DNA of 64,000 bases from Hymenobacter polaris (GTDB taxonomy: Bacteria; Bacteroidota; Bacteroidia; Cytophagales; Hymenobacteraceae). The number at the start of each line of letters is the position of its first letter. The stretch's first letter is position 1. The notes beneath the pieces were generated by a model that was not told the origin of the DNA, made no database searches, and worked only from the letters and a program-made list of their open reading frames with translations. Of this stretch, positions 1-7,880 are shown piece after piece. The stretch covers positions 868,001-932,000 of the forward strand of contig NZ_JABBGH010000003.1 of the NCBI RefSeq assembly GCF_012927305.1. Reading direction: 5' to 3'. The translations under genes and the position numbers were made by a program.

Positions 1-291
1 TCGTTGCGAAAAGTAATTCTGTTCGGCTCGTATGCCCGCAATGAGCAGCGGGAGTTTTCGGATATTGACGTGGCCCTAGTGGCCGATGAGTTTACCGGGT
101 TCGGCTTCCAGGACGTGGGTCTGATTGGAGCGGCTATGGCGCAGAAGTTATTTATTGCTATTGAACCGCATACCTTCTCGCCCGAGCAGTTCACCGACTG
201 GAATCCGTTTGTACAGGAAATCAAGCGCACCGGCATCATAATAGGCGAATGGGAGCCAACTGCCACCGAGAACCGGGCCATCCACATCTAG
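1..291 (+). CDS. MNT-type nucleotidyltransferase domain protein, 5' truncated by window edge
   Basis: The frame is open to the first base, so the true start lies outside the window. The visible 96 residues contain GSYARNE followed by SDIDVALV, the GSxxR...DxD signature of minimal (MNT, Pol-beta fold) nucleotidyltransferases, with the two metal-binding aspartates in DID. These proteins are usually partnered with a HEPN protein, the MNT acting as antitoxin by modifying the HEPN RNase; that is family knowledge. A broken HEPN gene lies 1.2 kb downstream, separated by an unrelated AT-rich gene. A strong hairpin terminator follows the stop. Family confident; present function uncertain because the partner is damaged. 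Confidence 0.8.
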   Translation, partial: SLRKVILFGSYARNEQREFSDIDVALVADEFTGFGFQDVGLIGAAMAQKLFIAIEPHTFSPEQFTDWNPFVQEIKRTGIIIGEWEPTATENRAIHI

Positions 292-312
292 GCCCTAGGG
301 GTACCCAGCCAC

Positions 313-353
313 GCAAAAGCGCCTGAAGCTACGGTAGCTTCAGGCGCTTTTGC
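313..353. terminator. Bidirectional hairpin terminator
   Basis: Near-perfect inverted repeat with arms GCAAAAGCGCCTGAAGCTAC and its complement, with A-run and T-run on either side. It sits between the converging nucleotidyltransferase gene and the minus-strand nuclease gene, so it can stop transcription from both. Confidence 0.85.
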
Positions 354-374
354 ATTTGTAAGCATAAAAGCTGG

Positions 375-1352
375 CTATCCTCTGCGTTTTAAAGAACTAA
401 TAATCACCGCTTGTATATTTTTTATGAATTCATCGAAGTTTTCAATAGAGCAAATAAAAAATTGAGAATAATATTTATTTAAAATATAAACAGATGATTC
501 TTGTAAATTATCTATCTCCTTTATTGGTGAATGATAGGTATTATATTTCCTATTTTTAAACTTAATTTGCTTAGATTCGAAAGATTCAATATTAATATCT
601 TTCTTAAGTTTTTTGAACCTCTTGAATATCATCTTGTGATGGTCTGCAAAATCATGACCTAAACTACTGCCAAATATAAGCCAAGGTATCTTGCTGGCTA
701 TTTCCTCAATTGATTCTGTTTGCTTGATGCTTTCAATAGAAATGTCTTTATTGAATAAATAAAGCTCTGCGTTTGTAATTAGAACCGGAATAATAAAAAA
801 TGGCAAAGCATCCCCAATGTGATTTAGAGTATTGAATTCTATGCTTTCTTTTAATAAATATGGTAAGGCATATTTAAGTTGTGAAATACCGTGTTTGATG
901 TCTTTATCAAATACTTCTCCATTTGCGAGATTTATCTCTGTGCCTTTTAAAGAGTAGTTAAATTCATTTTCAAAATTATATATTGGTTCTTCATTAATGG
1001 CTTTAGTTGAGAATGCACTGACTACTTTGCAAGTTCCTCCCAGGGTAAAGGTTGAAAAGTCAAGTGGATTAACTTCGGGCAAGAAAGCCCATACCTTACC
1101 CTCATCTCGGAATTTACATTCTCCAATAATTGCCAATCTACTTGTTATTTTGTTTGAATTACTGAATGGTGAGAACCCTAATCCGTGAATGTCTACTGAA
1201 AACTCCTTGTTTGCAGCGCCGTCCAGTCTGCTATAACTATAGTCATACGAGGTATGAATACGATATTTTGCTAATATTTTAGCGACTTCATATTCAAGAG
1301 GTATACTTGAGGACAAAAGTCTCGCTTTCCATTTTTTAGATAATTCGCTCAT
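375..1352 (-). CDS. Orphan PD-(D/E)XK nuclease-like protein, AT-rich
   Basis: A 325-residue protein I cannot assign to a named family. Its N-terminus has the layout of a PD-(D/E)XK nuclease core: a helix with acidic residues (LEYEVAKILAKY, 19-30), then FSVDIH with D54, then a strand ending GECK (E78, K80), giving D-x23-E-x-K. The remaining 240 residues show no motif I recognise; they may be a recognition or partner domain. Base composition is strikingly AT-rich, with many A/T runs, unlike the GC-rich genes around it, which suggests recent acquisition. No methyltransferase or helicase partner is adjacent, so a complete restriction system is not supported. The gene is inserted between MNT-like and HEPN-like sequences. 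Confidence 0.6.
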   Translation of the reverse strand: MSELSKKWKARLLSSSIPLEYEVAKILAKYRIHTSYDYSYSRLDGAANKEFSVDIHGLGFSPFSNSNKITSRLAIIGECKFRDEGKVWAFLPEVNPLDFSTFTLGGTCKVVSAFSTKAINEEPIYNFENEFNYSLKGTEINLANGEVFDKDIKHGISQLKYALPYLLKESIEFNTLNHIGDALPFFIIPVLITNAELYLFNKDISIESIKQTESIEEIASKIPWLIFGSSLGHDFADHHKMIFKRFKKLKKDINIESFESKQIKFKNRKYNTYHSPIKEIDNLQESSVYILNKYYSQFFICSIENFDEFIKNIQAVIISSLKRRG

Positions 1353-1487
1353 TTTTACTTGAAATAAAGATGCTTTTCAGTGGAACCTGGTAAGATAGAT
1401 TGCTTCCGGTTGCCAATATTACAAGAAAGGATATAACTGAATGACAGGCTTCTTGTGTTTCCGCCGCTTCCTGAGTATATTGGTTAT

Positions 1488-1869
1488 ATGACTGCTACCG
1501 AACACATTCAGTATTGGCTCGACACAGCAGCGCGAGATTGGGACACTATGGAAGCACTGAAAGTAGTCAATCCACGACCCGCTTTGGTTTTCACGCATCG
1601 GGCGTTAGAGAAGATTAGCAAGGCCTTGCCAGTGCGGAGACATACTGATGCAATCCAACGATGTAGTCGAATTACTGATGGCAGTTGGTATCACGCTTAC
1701 ACCACAGCAAGCTGAACTAATGAGTCGCGTGAAATCATTTCACGACGATATAGTAGAGACAGACCCTAGCCGTCCAGCCCCGCAGTTGAAAAAAGGAGAA
1801 ACGATGCAATCCATAGTCAGGGAGGCAGCGAGTTTACATCAGCAATTATCTGCAAGATTGACTAGGTGA
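1488..1869 (+). pseudogene. Frameshifted HEPN domain protein
   Basis: The first frame (ATG at 1488) encodes HIQYWLDTAARDWDTMEALK and then FTHRALEKISKAL, the N-terminal helices of a HEPN domain. After about 1628 the HEPN-like sequence continues in another frame: DVVELLMAVGI and then FHDDIVET, ending at 1869. One frameshift near 1630-1645 would rejoin the halves into a HEPN protein of about 125 residues, close to family size. The usual HDL before the third helix reads NDV here. The catalytic Rx4-6H region is not clearly intact. Likely the dead toxin partner of an MNT gene such as the one at the window start, but the two are not adjacent. Confidence 0.65.
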
Positions 1870-1929
1870 AATAAGTAGCTGTGGGTGTGCATCTTGTAAC
1901 GCCCGACTAATAGCCTCGGTACCCCGCCC

Positions 1930-2067
1930 ATGCGCCTCCTTTTCCTGCTTCTACTGGCCCTGCCGCTGCTGCCCGCGCCGGCCGATAGCGCCACCTACGT
2001 GCTGCACAAGTTCGCCTAGCTCATCGGGCGCGAAACCTACCGCCTCACCCGCACCGTCAGTAGCTGA
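1930..2067 (+). pseudogene. Remnant of a secreted protein gene
   Basis: From ATG 1930 the frame encodes a good signal peptide (MRLLFLLLLALPLLPAP, then ADSATYVLHKFA), meets an in-frame TAG at 2017, and carries on as LIGRETYRLTRTVSS to a second stop at 2065. The sequence after the first stop still looks protein-like, so this is probably the 5' end of a larger secreted-protein gene lost by nonsense mutation and deletion. Family not recognised with confidence. Confidence 0.5.
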
Positions 2068-2141
2068 CAAAAAGAAAGATAAATTAAATAGCTTCTCGTT
2101 GTTGGGCCCCTAGGGGCTGCCCGCGGCAGAAATAGCCGCCG

Positions 2142-2621
2142 CTACTGCGCTATTTCCGTGAATACGCCGTTGGTTACGCTGCCCAGCACGCGCCCCAGCT
2201 TGTCGACCCGCGAGCCGGCAAACGTGCCGGCCCATTTGCCCGGCGAGGTCTGCGTGAGCGTGGCGGCGTGGGGCGAGTCGAAGTAAAAGCTAGTGGAGTT
2301 GGCCAGGTTGATGTAGATGGTGGCGAGCTTGTACTGGATGTCGGACTGGCTGGCCAGCTTATAAAAAGCCAGGTGAATGTATTCTTCGGCGCCCATCGAG
2401 GTCTGGGCGTAGGTATTTAGGAAAAGCGAATCCACGCCGCCCGTCCCGCTGGCGGGCTTGAGGCTAACCTTGGCGGTGCCGCTCATGGTGCGGCCATCTA
2501 GGGTGTAGGTAACGAAGCTTTTGATGGAGGCGGCGGCGCGCAGGTCGGGTCCTTTGGAGCAGCCAGCGCCCAGTCCGGCCGCCAGTAGTATGCCACCTGA
2601 GAAGAGTAAGTGCTTGTTCAT
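2142..2621 (-). CDS. Hypothetical lipoprotein
   Basis: 159 residues. The N-terminus (MNKHLLFSGGILLAAGLGAGC) is a lipoprotein signal with the lipidated cysteine at residue 21. The mature part is rich in Ser, Thr, Ala and aromatic residues and looks like an all-beta exported domain; I recognise no family. It is transcribed alone, convergent with the remnant on its left and divergent from the desaturase on its right. Expected location is the periplasm or outer membrane. The start is the only ATG before the signal sequence. Confidence 0.7.
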   Translation of the reverse strand: MNKHLLFSGGILLAAGLGAGCSKGPDLRAAASIKSFVTYTLDGRTMSGTAKVSLKPASGTGGVDSLFLNTYAQTSMGAEEYIHLAFYKLASQSDIQYKLATIYINLANSTSFYFDSPHAATLTQTSPGKWAGTFAGSRVDKLGRVLGSVTNGVFTEIAQ

Positions 2622-2938
2622 AAGGTAGCTAAGTTACGAGCGTGGTGCCGCGCTCAGGCTGCGCAAGGTAAAGGCTTGCGTAAAAAGTAGCCGAGCGCAC
2701 GGGCCCGCGCGAACAACGCCGACTAGCTGGCTGCTGTTGGCGGGAAAATACAACTGCGCAGTACTGCACTTTTTCCCTGCTTCTCCCGTTAGAGGCGGCA
2801 GTCCGCGCAGCCGCTACCGGTGGCGCGGGCGCCTAGGCTTGTGCAAGGTGCAGAAGCTCGCTGTGGTTTGCCGGAGGGTGAGGACGGCACCGCCCCAGCG
2901 GCCAGGGCTGCCGGGGTTTACCAGTTGGCTTTCCCTTT
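2622..2938. other. Intergenic region without a recognisable gene
   Basis: 317 bases between the divergent lipoprotein and desaturase genes. It must contain both promoters, but I find no convincing TAnnTTTG -7 box. Reading frames here have no protein-like composition. Confidence 0.6.
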
Positions 2939-4003
2939 ATGGCCCTACCCCGCTTTGCGCCCCCGCGCTCGTTCCACGTCGAGTTGAAGCGCCGCACCGC
3001 CGATTACTTCCAAACTGCGGGCAAGGCCCAAACCGGCAATGCGGCCCTGCTCGGCAAGGCGGCGCTGCTGGTGGGCAGCCTGGTGGCGCTCTACGTATTC
3101 CTGGTATTCTTTACCCCCGCGCTGGGCTGGGCCTTGCTGGCCTGCGTGGCCCTAGGGGTGTCGATGGCCCTGGTGGGCTTCAACGTGATGCACGACGGGG
3201 CGCACGGCAGCTTCAGCCGCTGGCCGTGGCTCAATAAAATGGCGGCCTTTACGCTCAACGTGATGGGCGGCAGCAGCTACATGTGGGACGCCAAGCACAA
3301 CACCGTGCACCACATGTACACCAACATCGACGGCGTAGACGACGACCTCGACATTCAGCCCTGGATGCGCATGACCGCCGACCAGAAGCGACACCGCGCC
3401 CACCGCTTCCAGCACCTCTACTTTTGGGTTTTGTATTGCCTGCTGTACTTCTCCTGGGTGTTTGTGATGGACTACCAGAAGTACTTCACCCGGCGCATTG
3501 GTTCGGTGCCCCTCAAGCCTATGAGCCGCCCCGACCACCTGGTTTTCTGGGGCTTCAAGGTGCTGAGCCTGGGCATTTTTATCGCCCTGCCGGTATATAT
3601 GGTGGGCTTTGCAGGCTGGGCGCTGGGCTTCATGGTGGCCATGTCGGTGGCAGGCTTCACCCTGAGCATCGTGTTCCAACTGGCCCACACCGTCGAGCAG
3701 ACGGCCTTTCCGGTGCCGCACGAAGTCACGCGCAAACTGGAAGATGAGTGGGCCGTGCACCAGCTGCGCACCACGGCCAACTTCGCCACCCACAACCGCC
3801 TGATTAGCTGGCTGGTGGGTGGTCTCAATTTTCAAATTGAGCACCACCTCTTCCCCAAGGTATCGCACGTGCACTACCCTAAGCTAAGCAAAATAATTCG
3901 CGAAACCTGCGCCGAGTTTGGCGTGCCCTACCAGGAATACCCGCGCATGTGGCAGGCCGTGGTGTCGCACGTAGCCTTTCTGCGTCAGTTGGGCCGAGCG
4001 TAG
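2939..4003 (+). CDS. Membrane fatty acid desaturase (front-end/linoleoyl-CoA type)
   Basis: 354 residues with the three histidine boxes of a di-iron membrane desaturase: HDGAH at 85-89, HNTVHH at 120-125, and QIEHH ending near 303. The Gln in the third box is typical of front-end (delta-5/6-like) desaturases, although no fused cytochrome b5 domain is present. Hydrophobic pairs lie at about 43-83, 165-185 and 205-245. It would introduce a cis double bond into membrane acyl chains using O2 and an external electron donor. Such enzymes are common in Hymenobacteraceae and often cold-responsive; the cold-shock protein pair lies just downstream on the other strand, but nothing shows co-regulation. 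Substrate position specificity cannot be read from sequence. Confidence 0.9.
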   Translation: MALPRFAPPRSFHVELKRRTADYFQTAGKAQTGNAALLGKAALLVGSLVALYVFLVFFTPALGWALLACVALGVSMALVGFNVMHDGAHGSFSRWPWLNKMAAFTLNVMGGSSYMWDAKHNTVHHMYTNIDGVDDDLDIQPWMRMTADQKRHRAHRFQHLYFWVLYCLLYFSWVFVMDYQKYFTRRIGSVPLKPMSRPDHLVFWGFKVLSLGIFIALPVYMVGFAGWALGFMVAMSVAGFTLSIVFQLAHTVEQTAFPVPHEVTRKLEDEWAVHQLRTTANFATHNRLISWLVGGLNFQIEHHLFPKVSHVHYPKLSKIIRETCAEFGVPYQEYPRMWQAVVSHVAFLRQLGRA

Positions 4004-4032
4004 GAGTAAGTTAGGAATGGGCAGCAAAACCG

Positions 4033-4120
4033 AACGTCATGCTGAGCCCCGCGAAGCATCTCTACCGAACGTCACCCGGACGATGCGGTAGAGATGCTTC
4101 GCGGGGCTTGGCATGACGTT
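4033..4120. repeat. Large intergenic palindrome, copy 1
   Basis: Inverted repeat AACGTCATGC...GCATGACGTT with inner arms CTGAGCCCCGCGAAGC, then ATCTCTACCG, and a loop containing GAACGTCACC. It lies between the converging desaturase and cold-shock genes. Member of the dispersed family also found at 14.6, 23.3, 25.0, 30.5, 32.9, 34.3 and 37.6 kb. One imperfection is visible (GCTGAG against CTTGGC). Confidence 0.9.
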
Positions 4121-4145
4121 CTATAAGTTAACGGCATGGAGTAAC

Positions 4146-4607
4146 CTAGGCGGCCATTTTCACACGCACGGCGGTGGGGCCTTTCATGCCCGGCTCTACC
4201 TCGAAGGTGACCTTGTTGCCCTCTTTGAGGGTGAGGCCCCCTAGGGCGTTGGCGTGCACAAAAATGCTCTCCTGGCTAGCCGCGTCGCGAATGAAGCCGT
4301 AGCCCTTCGAGTCGTTGAAAAACGATACGGTGCCGGTGCGCTGCGGGTCTTCCTGCTCGCGGTCTTCCTGCTTGGGCACGCCAATCTGAATACTCTCCAG
4401 GGCAATTTCTTTCTTTTTGCGGGTGGGGTCGGGCGGCGTATTCGTGATGTTGCCGTTCTCGTCCACGTAGGCCATCATCTCTTCCAGGCTTTGGCCCGAA
4501 ACAGCGTTGGCTTGGCGCTCCTTGCGCTTCTCGTCTTTCTCGGTGCGCTTCTGCTGGCGCTTTTTCTCGTTTTCTTTCTTGCTGAACGACGTTTGTGCTT
4601 TGGCCAT
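4146..4607 (-). CDS. Cold-shock domain protein with basic coiled N-terminus
   Basis: 153 residues. The C-terminal 65 form a CspA-like OB-fold: GTVSFFNDSKGYGFI holds RNP1 and ESIFVHANAL holds RNP2, and the domain ends VEPGMKGPTAVRVK. The first 40 residues are almost all Lys, Glu, Arg and Gln, probably a charged helix that adds nucleic-acid contacts. The middle contains a MAYVDENGNITNTPPDP segment. It would bind single-stranded RNA or DNA and remodel RNA structure. A close paralogue lies 208 bp upstream in the same orientation (4816-5271), so this is a tandem duplication. Confidence 0.9.
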   Translation of the reverse strand: MAKAQTSFSKKENEKKRQQKRTEKDEKRKERQANAVSGQSLEEMMAYVDENGNITNTPPDPTRKKKEIALESIQIGVPKQEDREQEDPQRTGTVSFFNDSKGYGFIRDAASQESIFVHANALGGLTLKEGNKVTFEVEPGMKGPTAVRVKMAA

Positions 4608-4815
4608 AAAGGGGGTTTGGTTCGCGAAGAGCCTTAGTAGGCGCCTCTAGGATAGGTAAACAAGTAGCAAGGCAATAGGATTCCGGCGCTCGCCAAAAAG
4701 TGCGGCCGGGTAGCTAGCGCTGCCCGGCCTCGTAGCCCTAGGGCTGCCCCAATTGCCCGGCCGGGCCGGCTGCCACTTGGTTAGCTTGCCCGGCGGCCCC
4801 CAAAGCTACGCGGTG

Positions 4816-5271
4816 CTAAGCCACCAGCTTCTTTACCCGCACGGCGGTGGGGCCCTTCAGGCCCGGCTCCGTTTCAAACGTCACTTTGTCGCCCTCTAAC
4901 AGCACGAGGCCGCCCAGGTTGTTGGCGTGCACAAAAATGCTTTCCTGGTTGCTGCTGTCCTTGATGAAACCGTAGCCCTTGGCGGTGTTGAAAAACGTGA
5001 CCGCGCCCTGGCGCACCGCGTCTTCCTCTTCGCGGTCTTCCTGCCGCGCCACCCCGATGCGAATGCTCTCCAGCGCAATCTCCTTCTTCTTGGTAGGGTC
5101 GGGCGGGGTGCTCGTGATGTTGCCGTTCTCATCCACGTAGGCAATCATATCGTCGAGGCTTTGGCCCTTGCTGGCCTGGCGCTCGCGGCGGCGCTCCTCC
5201 TTCTCGTTCTTTTTTTGCTGGCGCTTCTTTTCGTTGTCCTGCTTGCTAAAATTCTGTTGTGCTTTTGCCAT
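4816..5271 (-). CDS. Cold-shock domain protein, tandem paralogue
   Basis: 151 residues, co-linear with the neighbouring 4146-4607 product: the same KKRQQKKNEKEERRRERQ basic N-terminus, the same AYVDENGNITSTPPDP linker, and a CspA-type domain with KGYGFIKDSSNQESIFVH. The differences are scattered substitutions rather than domain gains, so both copies look functional. The 5' untranslated region of the 4146 gene (4608-4815) lies between them and may allow separate control. Predicted RNA-binding cytoplasmic protein. Confidence 0.9.
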   Translation of the reverse strand: MAKAQQNFSKQDNEKKRQQKKNEKEERRRERQASKGQSLDDMIAYVDENGNITSTPPDPTKKKEIALESIRIGVARQEDREEEDAVRQGAVTFFNTAKGYGFIKDSSNQESIFVHANNLGGLVLLEGDKVTFETEPGLKGPTAVRVKKLVA

Positions 5272-5330
5272 GGGATGCGGGGCGCGAAGAAGCCGCGGGG
5301 GCTTGCTCTACAAAAGAAAAAAACGGGGCG

Positions 5331-5954
5331 TTAACTGCTGAATAGTGCGCCCGAAGTTAATAAGAAAAGTGCAGTTGCCGCCTCGTCCCAGCTGGGCAAT
5401 TCGCGCACCTCGCCGGGCTGCAGGGCGCCCAGCAGCAGGGGCCCCACCCGCACGCGCACCAGGCGCAGCGTGGGCAGCCCCACGGCGGCCGACATCTTGC
5501 GCACCTGCCGAAACTTTCCTTCGGCTATGGTCACTGACAGCCAGCTGCTTGGCCCGTGGCGCTCGTCGCGCACGGGGCGGGCGCGAGGCGGCAGGCTAGG
5601 GGCTTCGGCCAGCCGCCGGGCCTGGCAGGGCGCGGTGCGAAACGCCTGCCCGTGCAGGCTGATGTCGATGCCCTGCCGCAGCTGCGCCAGCGCCGCCTCG
5701 GTGGCCAGCCCATCCACCTGGATGTAGTATTCCTTTTCCACGTCGGCACGGCGCAGGCGCTCGCTCAGGCGGCCGTCGGTGGTGAGCACCAGCAGGCCCT
5801 CGCTGGCTTCGTCGAGGCGGCCCACGGCCATGGTGCCGGGCGGAAAGTCGTGCAGCTCGCCCAAAAAGCGCTTTTTGCGCGCTTCCCGCGCGTCGTCGCT
5901 CCAAAATTGGCTGAGGTAGCCGTAGGGCTTATAAAGCAGGAAGTGGCGGTGCAT
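5331..5954 (-). CDS. Pseudouridine synthase, RsuA/RluE family
   Basis: 207 residues from the ATG at 5954. The motif YKPYGYLSQF at the N-terminus and GRLDEASEGLLVLTTDG, with the catalytic Asp in RLD, are diagnostic of the RsuA/RluB/E/F branch; the start directly ahead of the Y-K-P motif and the lack of an S4 domain fit RluE, which modifies 23S rRNA. The C-terminal EGKFRQVRKMSAAVGLPTLR matches the family EGR(Y/N)RQVRRM region. I chose the internal start because upstream sequence is low-complexity Pro/Arg and the family begins right at this motif. Target uridine is inferred from E. coli RluE only. Confidence 0.85.
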   Translation of the reverse strand: MHRHFLLYKPYGYLSQFWSDDAREARKKRFLGELHDFPPGTMAVGRLDEASEGLLVLTTDGRLSERLRRADVEKEYYIQVDGLATEAALAQLRQGIDISLHGQAFRTAPCQARRLAEAPSLPPRARPVRDERHGPSSWLSVTIAEGKFRQVRKMSAAVGLPTLRLVRVRVGPLLLGALQPGEVRELPSWDEAATALFLLTSGALFSS

Positions 5955-6114
5955 GAGGTAGTTGGTAGGGAAACGAGCGCGAGGTGCGGAGTGCGGCCGG
6001 GCAAAAGTACCCGCTGCCTCCGGCCGGCGGGGGCAGGGCCAACCTGGTTTTGCCGCCAACCCCGCGCCTAGGCCCTACGTTAGGACGAATAAACTACCAC
6101 TCCTAACCTTTTCC

Positions 6115-6984
6115 ATGGCTGACAAACCCACTCTCTTTCCCCCGCAGTCGCAAGACGCGGGTGCCGGCAAGCCCGGCCTCGAATACAAGATGACCCCCGA
6201 GCCCGAGTTCATCCGCGAGGGCTACAAAGGGGCCGATAAGCTGCTGAACAAAGTAGCCCTAATTACGGGCGGCGATTCGGGCATCGGCCGGGCCGTGGCC
6301 GTGCACTTCGCCCGCGAAGGCGCCGACGTAACCATCGTTTACTTCCCCACTGAGGAGGAGGACGCCGCCAAAACCAAGCAGCTGGTAGAAGCCGAAGGCC
6401 GCCGCTGCCTAGCCCTAGCGGGCGACCTGAAGCTGCCCGCGTTCTGCCAAGAGATTGTGGAGCGCACCGTGGCCGAGTACGGCCAGCTGGATGTGCTGGT
6501 GAACAACGCCGCTGAGCAAAACTGGCACGATTCGCTGGAAGACATCACCGACAGCGAGCTGGACAGCATCTTCAACCTAAACATCATCGCCATGTTCCGC
6601 ATCACGCGGGCGGCGCTGAAGCACCTCAAGGAAGGCGCGGCCGTCATCAACACCACCTCGGTAAATGCCTACAAGGGCAACGAGGCACTGCTCGACTATA
6701 CTTCCACCAAAGGCGCCATTGAGGCCTTCACGCGGGCTCTGTCGCTGCAGCTAGTGAAAAAAGGTATTCGGGTGAACTCGGTAGCGCCGGGCCCCATCTG
6801 GACGCCCTTCATCACCGGCGCGGGCCTGCTGAAAGTGCCCGTATTTGGCCACAATACGCCCATGGGCCGCGCCGGCCAGCCCTCGGAGGTAGCGCCCGCC
6901 TACGTGTTCCTGGCGTCGGAAGACGCCTCGTACTTCTCGGGCCAGACGCTGCACCCCAACGGCGGCGACGTGGTAAACGCCTAG
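6115..6984 (+). CDS. Short-chain dehydrogenase/reductase (YdaD/YhdF-like)
   Basis: 289 residues from ATG 6115. After a 45-residue N-terminal extension (LFPPQSQDAG...GLEYKMTPEPEF) comes a classical SDR: NAD(P)-binding TGGDSGIGRA, NNAAEQ, catalytic Ser in TTSVNAYKG, YTSTK with catalytic Tyr and Lys, and PGPIWTP. The extension and the DSGIGRAVA motif fit the general-stress SDR subgroup (B. subtilis YdaD/YhdF type). Substrate unknown. The upstream gene is divergent, so this is probably monocistronic, ending at the hairpin at 6998-7055. Confidence 0.9.
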   Translation: MADKPTLFPPQSQDAGAGKPGLEYKMTPEPEFIREGYKGADKLLNKVALITGGDSGIGRAVAVHFAREGADVTIVYFPTEEEDAAKTKQLVEAEGRRCLALAGDLKLPAFCQEIVERTVAEYGQLDVLVNNAAEQNWHDSLEDITDSELDSIFNLNIIAMFRITRAALKHLKEGAAVINTTSVNAYKGNEALLDYTSTKGAIEAFTRALSLQLVKKGIRVNSVAPGPIWTPFITGAGLLKVPVFGHNTPMGRAGQPSEVAPAYVFLASEDASYFSGQTLHPNGGDVVNA

Positions 6985-6997
6985 GCCCCTAAAGTAT

Positions 6998-7055
6998 AAA
7001 AAAGCGACTAGTGGCAGTGCGGAGCTTAGGCTCGCGCTGCCACTAGTCGCTTTTT
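6998..7055. terminator. Hairpin terminator after SDR gene
   Basis: Arms AAAAAGCGACTAGTGGCAG and CTGCCACTAGTCGCTTTTT, perfectly complementary over 19 bases, with a T-run at the 3' side. Terminates the SDR transcript. Its 3' arm overlaps the 5' arm of a second hairpin at 7048-7096. Confidence 0.85.
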
Positions 7056-7096
7056 ACGGGCCTGGCAACATCGCGCTGCCGGGCCCGTAAAAAGCG
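7048..7096 (+). promoter_or_regulatory. Second hairpin sharing an arm with the terminator
   Basis: CGCTTTTTACGGGCC at 7048-7062 is exactly complementary to GGCCCGTAAAAAGCG at 7082-7096. Because 7048-7055 is also part of the terminator stem upstream, the two stems cannot form fully at once. It ends 43 bases before the next start codon. It may be an attenuator-like switch or simply a terminator for the opposite strand. Confidence 0.4.
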
Positions 7097-7138
7097 AAGT
7101 TTTGCGGGAAAAGCCGCACCATCATGCTGAATAACTAT

Positions 7139-7774
7139 ATGAACACCAAATTGCTCGCGCTGGCTTCGGCTGCCGCCTTCACTTTCGCCTCGTGCTCGGA
7201 CAACAAAACCGAAACCACGACCACCACCACCGATACCGCCGCCACCCCGCCCGCAGCCGTGGACACGCTGGCCTACCGCACCCCCGCCGCCGACCTGGCC
7301 CAGCGCGTAGCCAGCGACATTAAAGTAACCGATACGGCCACCGTCCGCCAGCTCAAGCAGGTGTACTACACCCGCGGCCGCGCCCTGAGCCGCATCGACG
7401 CTATGACGGACACCACCGGCCGCTACGCCGCTACCAAGGCCGCCAACGACCAGGCTTCGACCGCCGTGAAAGGCATTGTGGGCGCCCCCGCCTACGCCAC
7501 CTACGCGGCCAACCAGGGCGGCTACTACAACGGCCCCTACACGGTAGTAACCACCACGACCACCACCAGCCGCCCCACCCTGGGCGAGCGCGTGGGCCAG
7601 GGCTCAGGCATTAAGAAGCTGGAAAACAGCGACGACGACCGCAAGGTGAAGTACGAGAACGGCGCCAAGATTAAGCGCAGCGACGACGGCTCGCTGAAAA
7701 TCAAGCGCGCCGACGGCACCAAAATCAAGATTGACGAAAACGGCAACCGCACCGTGAAGAAGGGTCTCTTCTAG
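7139..7774 (+). CDS. Thr-rich lipoprotein with charged C-terminal hairpin repeats
   Basis: 211 residues from ATG 7139 (an ATG at 7124 adds five residues). Signal MNTKLLALASAAAFTFASC ends in a lipobox cysteine. Then follow a Thr-rich linker, a helical segment around VRQLKQVYYTRGRALSRID, a second Thr-rich linker, and a C-terminal run of short repeats of the form K-(Y/I)-x-N/D-G-x-K-I (VKYENGAKIK, LKIKRADGTKIKIDENGNR), likely stacked beta-hairpins. The family is not recognised. Expected periplasmic or outer-membrane anchored. A clean terminator follows. Confidence 0.75.
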   Translation: MNTKLLALASAAAFTFASCSDNKTETTTTTTDTAATPPAAVDTLAYRTPAADLAQRVASDIKVTDTATVRQLKQVYYTRGRALSRIDAMTDTTGRYAATKAANDQASTAVKGIVGAPAYATYAANQGGYYNGPYTVVTTTTTTSRPTLGERVGQGSGIKKLENSDDDRKVKYENGAKIKRSDDGSLKIKRADGTKIKIDENGNRTVKKGLF

Positions 7775-7789
7775 GGTCTGCCACCGACC

Positions 7790-7825
7790 AAAAGCCCGCG
7801 GCCCACCTGGCCGCGGGCTTTTTTT
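7790..7825 (+). terminator. Rho-independent terminator
   Basis: AAAAGCCCGCGGCC, a five-base loop, GGCCGCGGGC and a run of seven T, 16 bases after the lipoprotein stop. Confidence 0.9.
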
Positions 7826-7880
7826 GTGCCTACTCTCGGCGGTGTACCTTGCCGTGCCGCCCCTAGCCCCTTAGCTACCC

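Noticed and set aside
375..1352. Complete restriction-modification system
   Set aside because: No methyltransferase or specificity gene is adjacent to the nuclease-like gene.
1..1869. Functional HEPN-MNT toxin-antitoxin pair
   Set aside because: The HEPN reading frame is broken and the two genes are 1.2 kb apart with another gene between.
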